Below, piece by piece: positions 63,454 through 64,000 of a stretch of 64,000 bases of DNA. The notes under the pieces are model-generated. The model ran no database searches, was not told the DNA's origin, and saw nothing but the letters and a program-made list of their open reading frames with translations. Position 1 is the stretch's first letter; each line of letters begins with the position of its first letter. The DNA lies in NCBI RefSeq assembly GCF_901000735.1, contig NC_081542.1, positions 39,971,321 to 40,035,320 on the forward strand, given 5' to 3'. The position numbers were made by a program, and so were the translations under genes. The stretch comes from Corylus avellana. Lineage: Eukaryota > Streptophyta > Magnoliopsida > Fagales > Betulaceae.

Positions 63454-64000
63454 TTTGGGATTTGATAATTTGTGTACACAAAAGAATAAACAAAAAATAA
63501 ATAAATTCTCAGAAGGCTCTATTCCAGCACTTGTTATATACATATATATACCGACGTTAGAGAGAAGACGCGGAACTGCGCTAGCTGTGGCGGCATGGAA
63601 TTTCGTAGATTTTGCTCTCTTTGAATTGACTTGAGAAAACACGAAACGGCACATAGGAAATGTTAAGAGTAGAATTTGGCATATTTTGTTGGATTTTGTT
63701 TGGTGTCTTTGATTTTTTTTTTTTTTTTTTTTTTAATGATTGACTTGTTTGGTATATCTTTGACTTGACTGTTAAGGGCAGCTTTCCCTTCAAAATAACT
63801 CAGCCTGGTCAAAGTAAAACTTAACCCACCCTATTGGAACTATGAATTCAATTTTTTTTTTTATTATTATTTTTAATTTTTTAAACATCATTTTCAATTT
63901 TATTAGGAAATAGGACACATGTCATGTTTTGATTTGGCTGACATGGCAATCCTTTAGCTTTTATTTTTTATTTTTTATGTAATATAGATGGAGGTACTAA
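63454..64000. promoter_or_regulatory. Upstream region of the GLR gene
   Basis: Presumed leader and promoter of the receptor gene; a (T)n tract lies at about 63711-63734. The open frame continues a further 67 codons upstream of the chosen ATG, but that extension lacks signal-peptide character and is not supported. Confidence 0.4.

Noticed and set aside
63454..63654. 67-codon upstream extension of the GLR protein
   Set aside because: It begins at a non-signal sequence, while the ATG at 63453 directly precedes a proper signal peptide.

Overview
This is nuclear DNA of a flowering plant, almost certainly a dicot and probably woody (the lineage is inferred; no species is assigned). The evidence is AT-rich intergenic sequence, GT-AG introns, four plant-type genes whose exons join in frame, and dense plant-type transposable elements. 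Three 100-N gaps and one 20-N gap show it is a scaffolded draft assembly.

Layout. 1-2945 (-): the 5' part of an apparently intact L1-type LINE (ORF1 plus the endonuclease part of ORF2, running off the left edge). 6859-7518 (+): a single-exon RING-H2 (ATL-type) ubiquitin ligase. 7550-10793: a 1.57 kb segment present twice around a 100-N gap. 11064-11995: a hAT-type MITE with its 8-bp target duplication. 13101-14885 (+): a five-exon SPEAR/TIE-like EAR-motif transcriptional adaptor of 368 codons, one of whose introns is GC-AG. 17818-23704 (-): a seven-exon Na+/Ca2+ exchanger-like protein (NCL type, EF-hands, 560 codons). 25945-45216 (-): a 23-exon DEAH-box RNA helicase, DHX35/DEAH9 type (696 codons), whose long introns hold LINE, SINE, MITE and LTR debris. 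49310-58613: a decayed Ty1/copia element interrupted by a foldback MITE, a 2.1 kb solo LTR and an assembly gap. 59110-63453 (-): a five-exon glutamate receptor-like channel (898 codons).

The four spliced models were built by hand. Every junction is in phase and every total is a multiple of three, which is strong internal support. The host genes are functionally unrelated neighbours, as expected in a plant genome; there is no operon or gene cluster. The unusual content lies in the mobile DNA: an NCL intron made almost wholly of a TRIM retrotransposon, a 322-bp TRIM in the GLR gene, MITEs nested in MITEs, two internally deleted L1-like retroposons with intact target duplications, and two places where near-identical sequence flanks an N gap, suggesting unmerged haplotypes. 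I did not find a convincing new defence or metabolic system.
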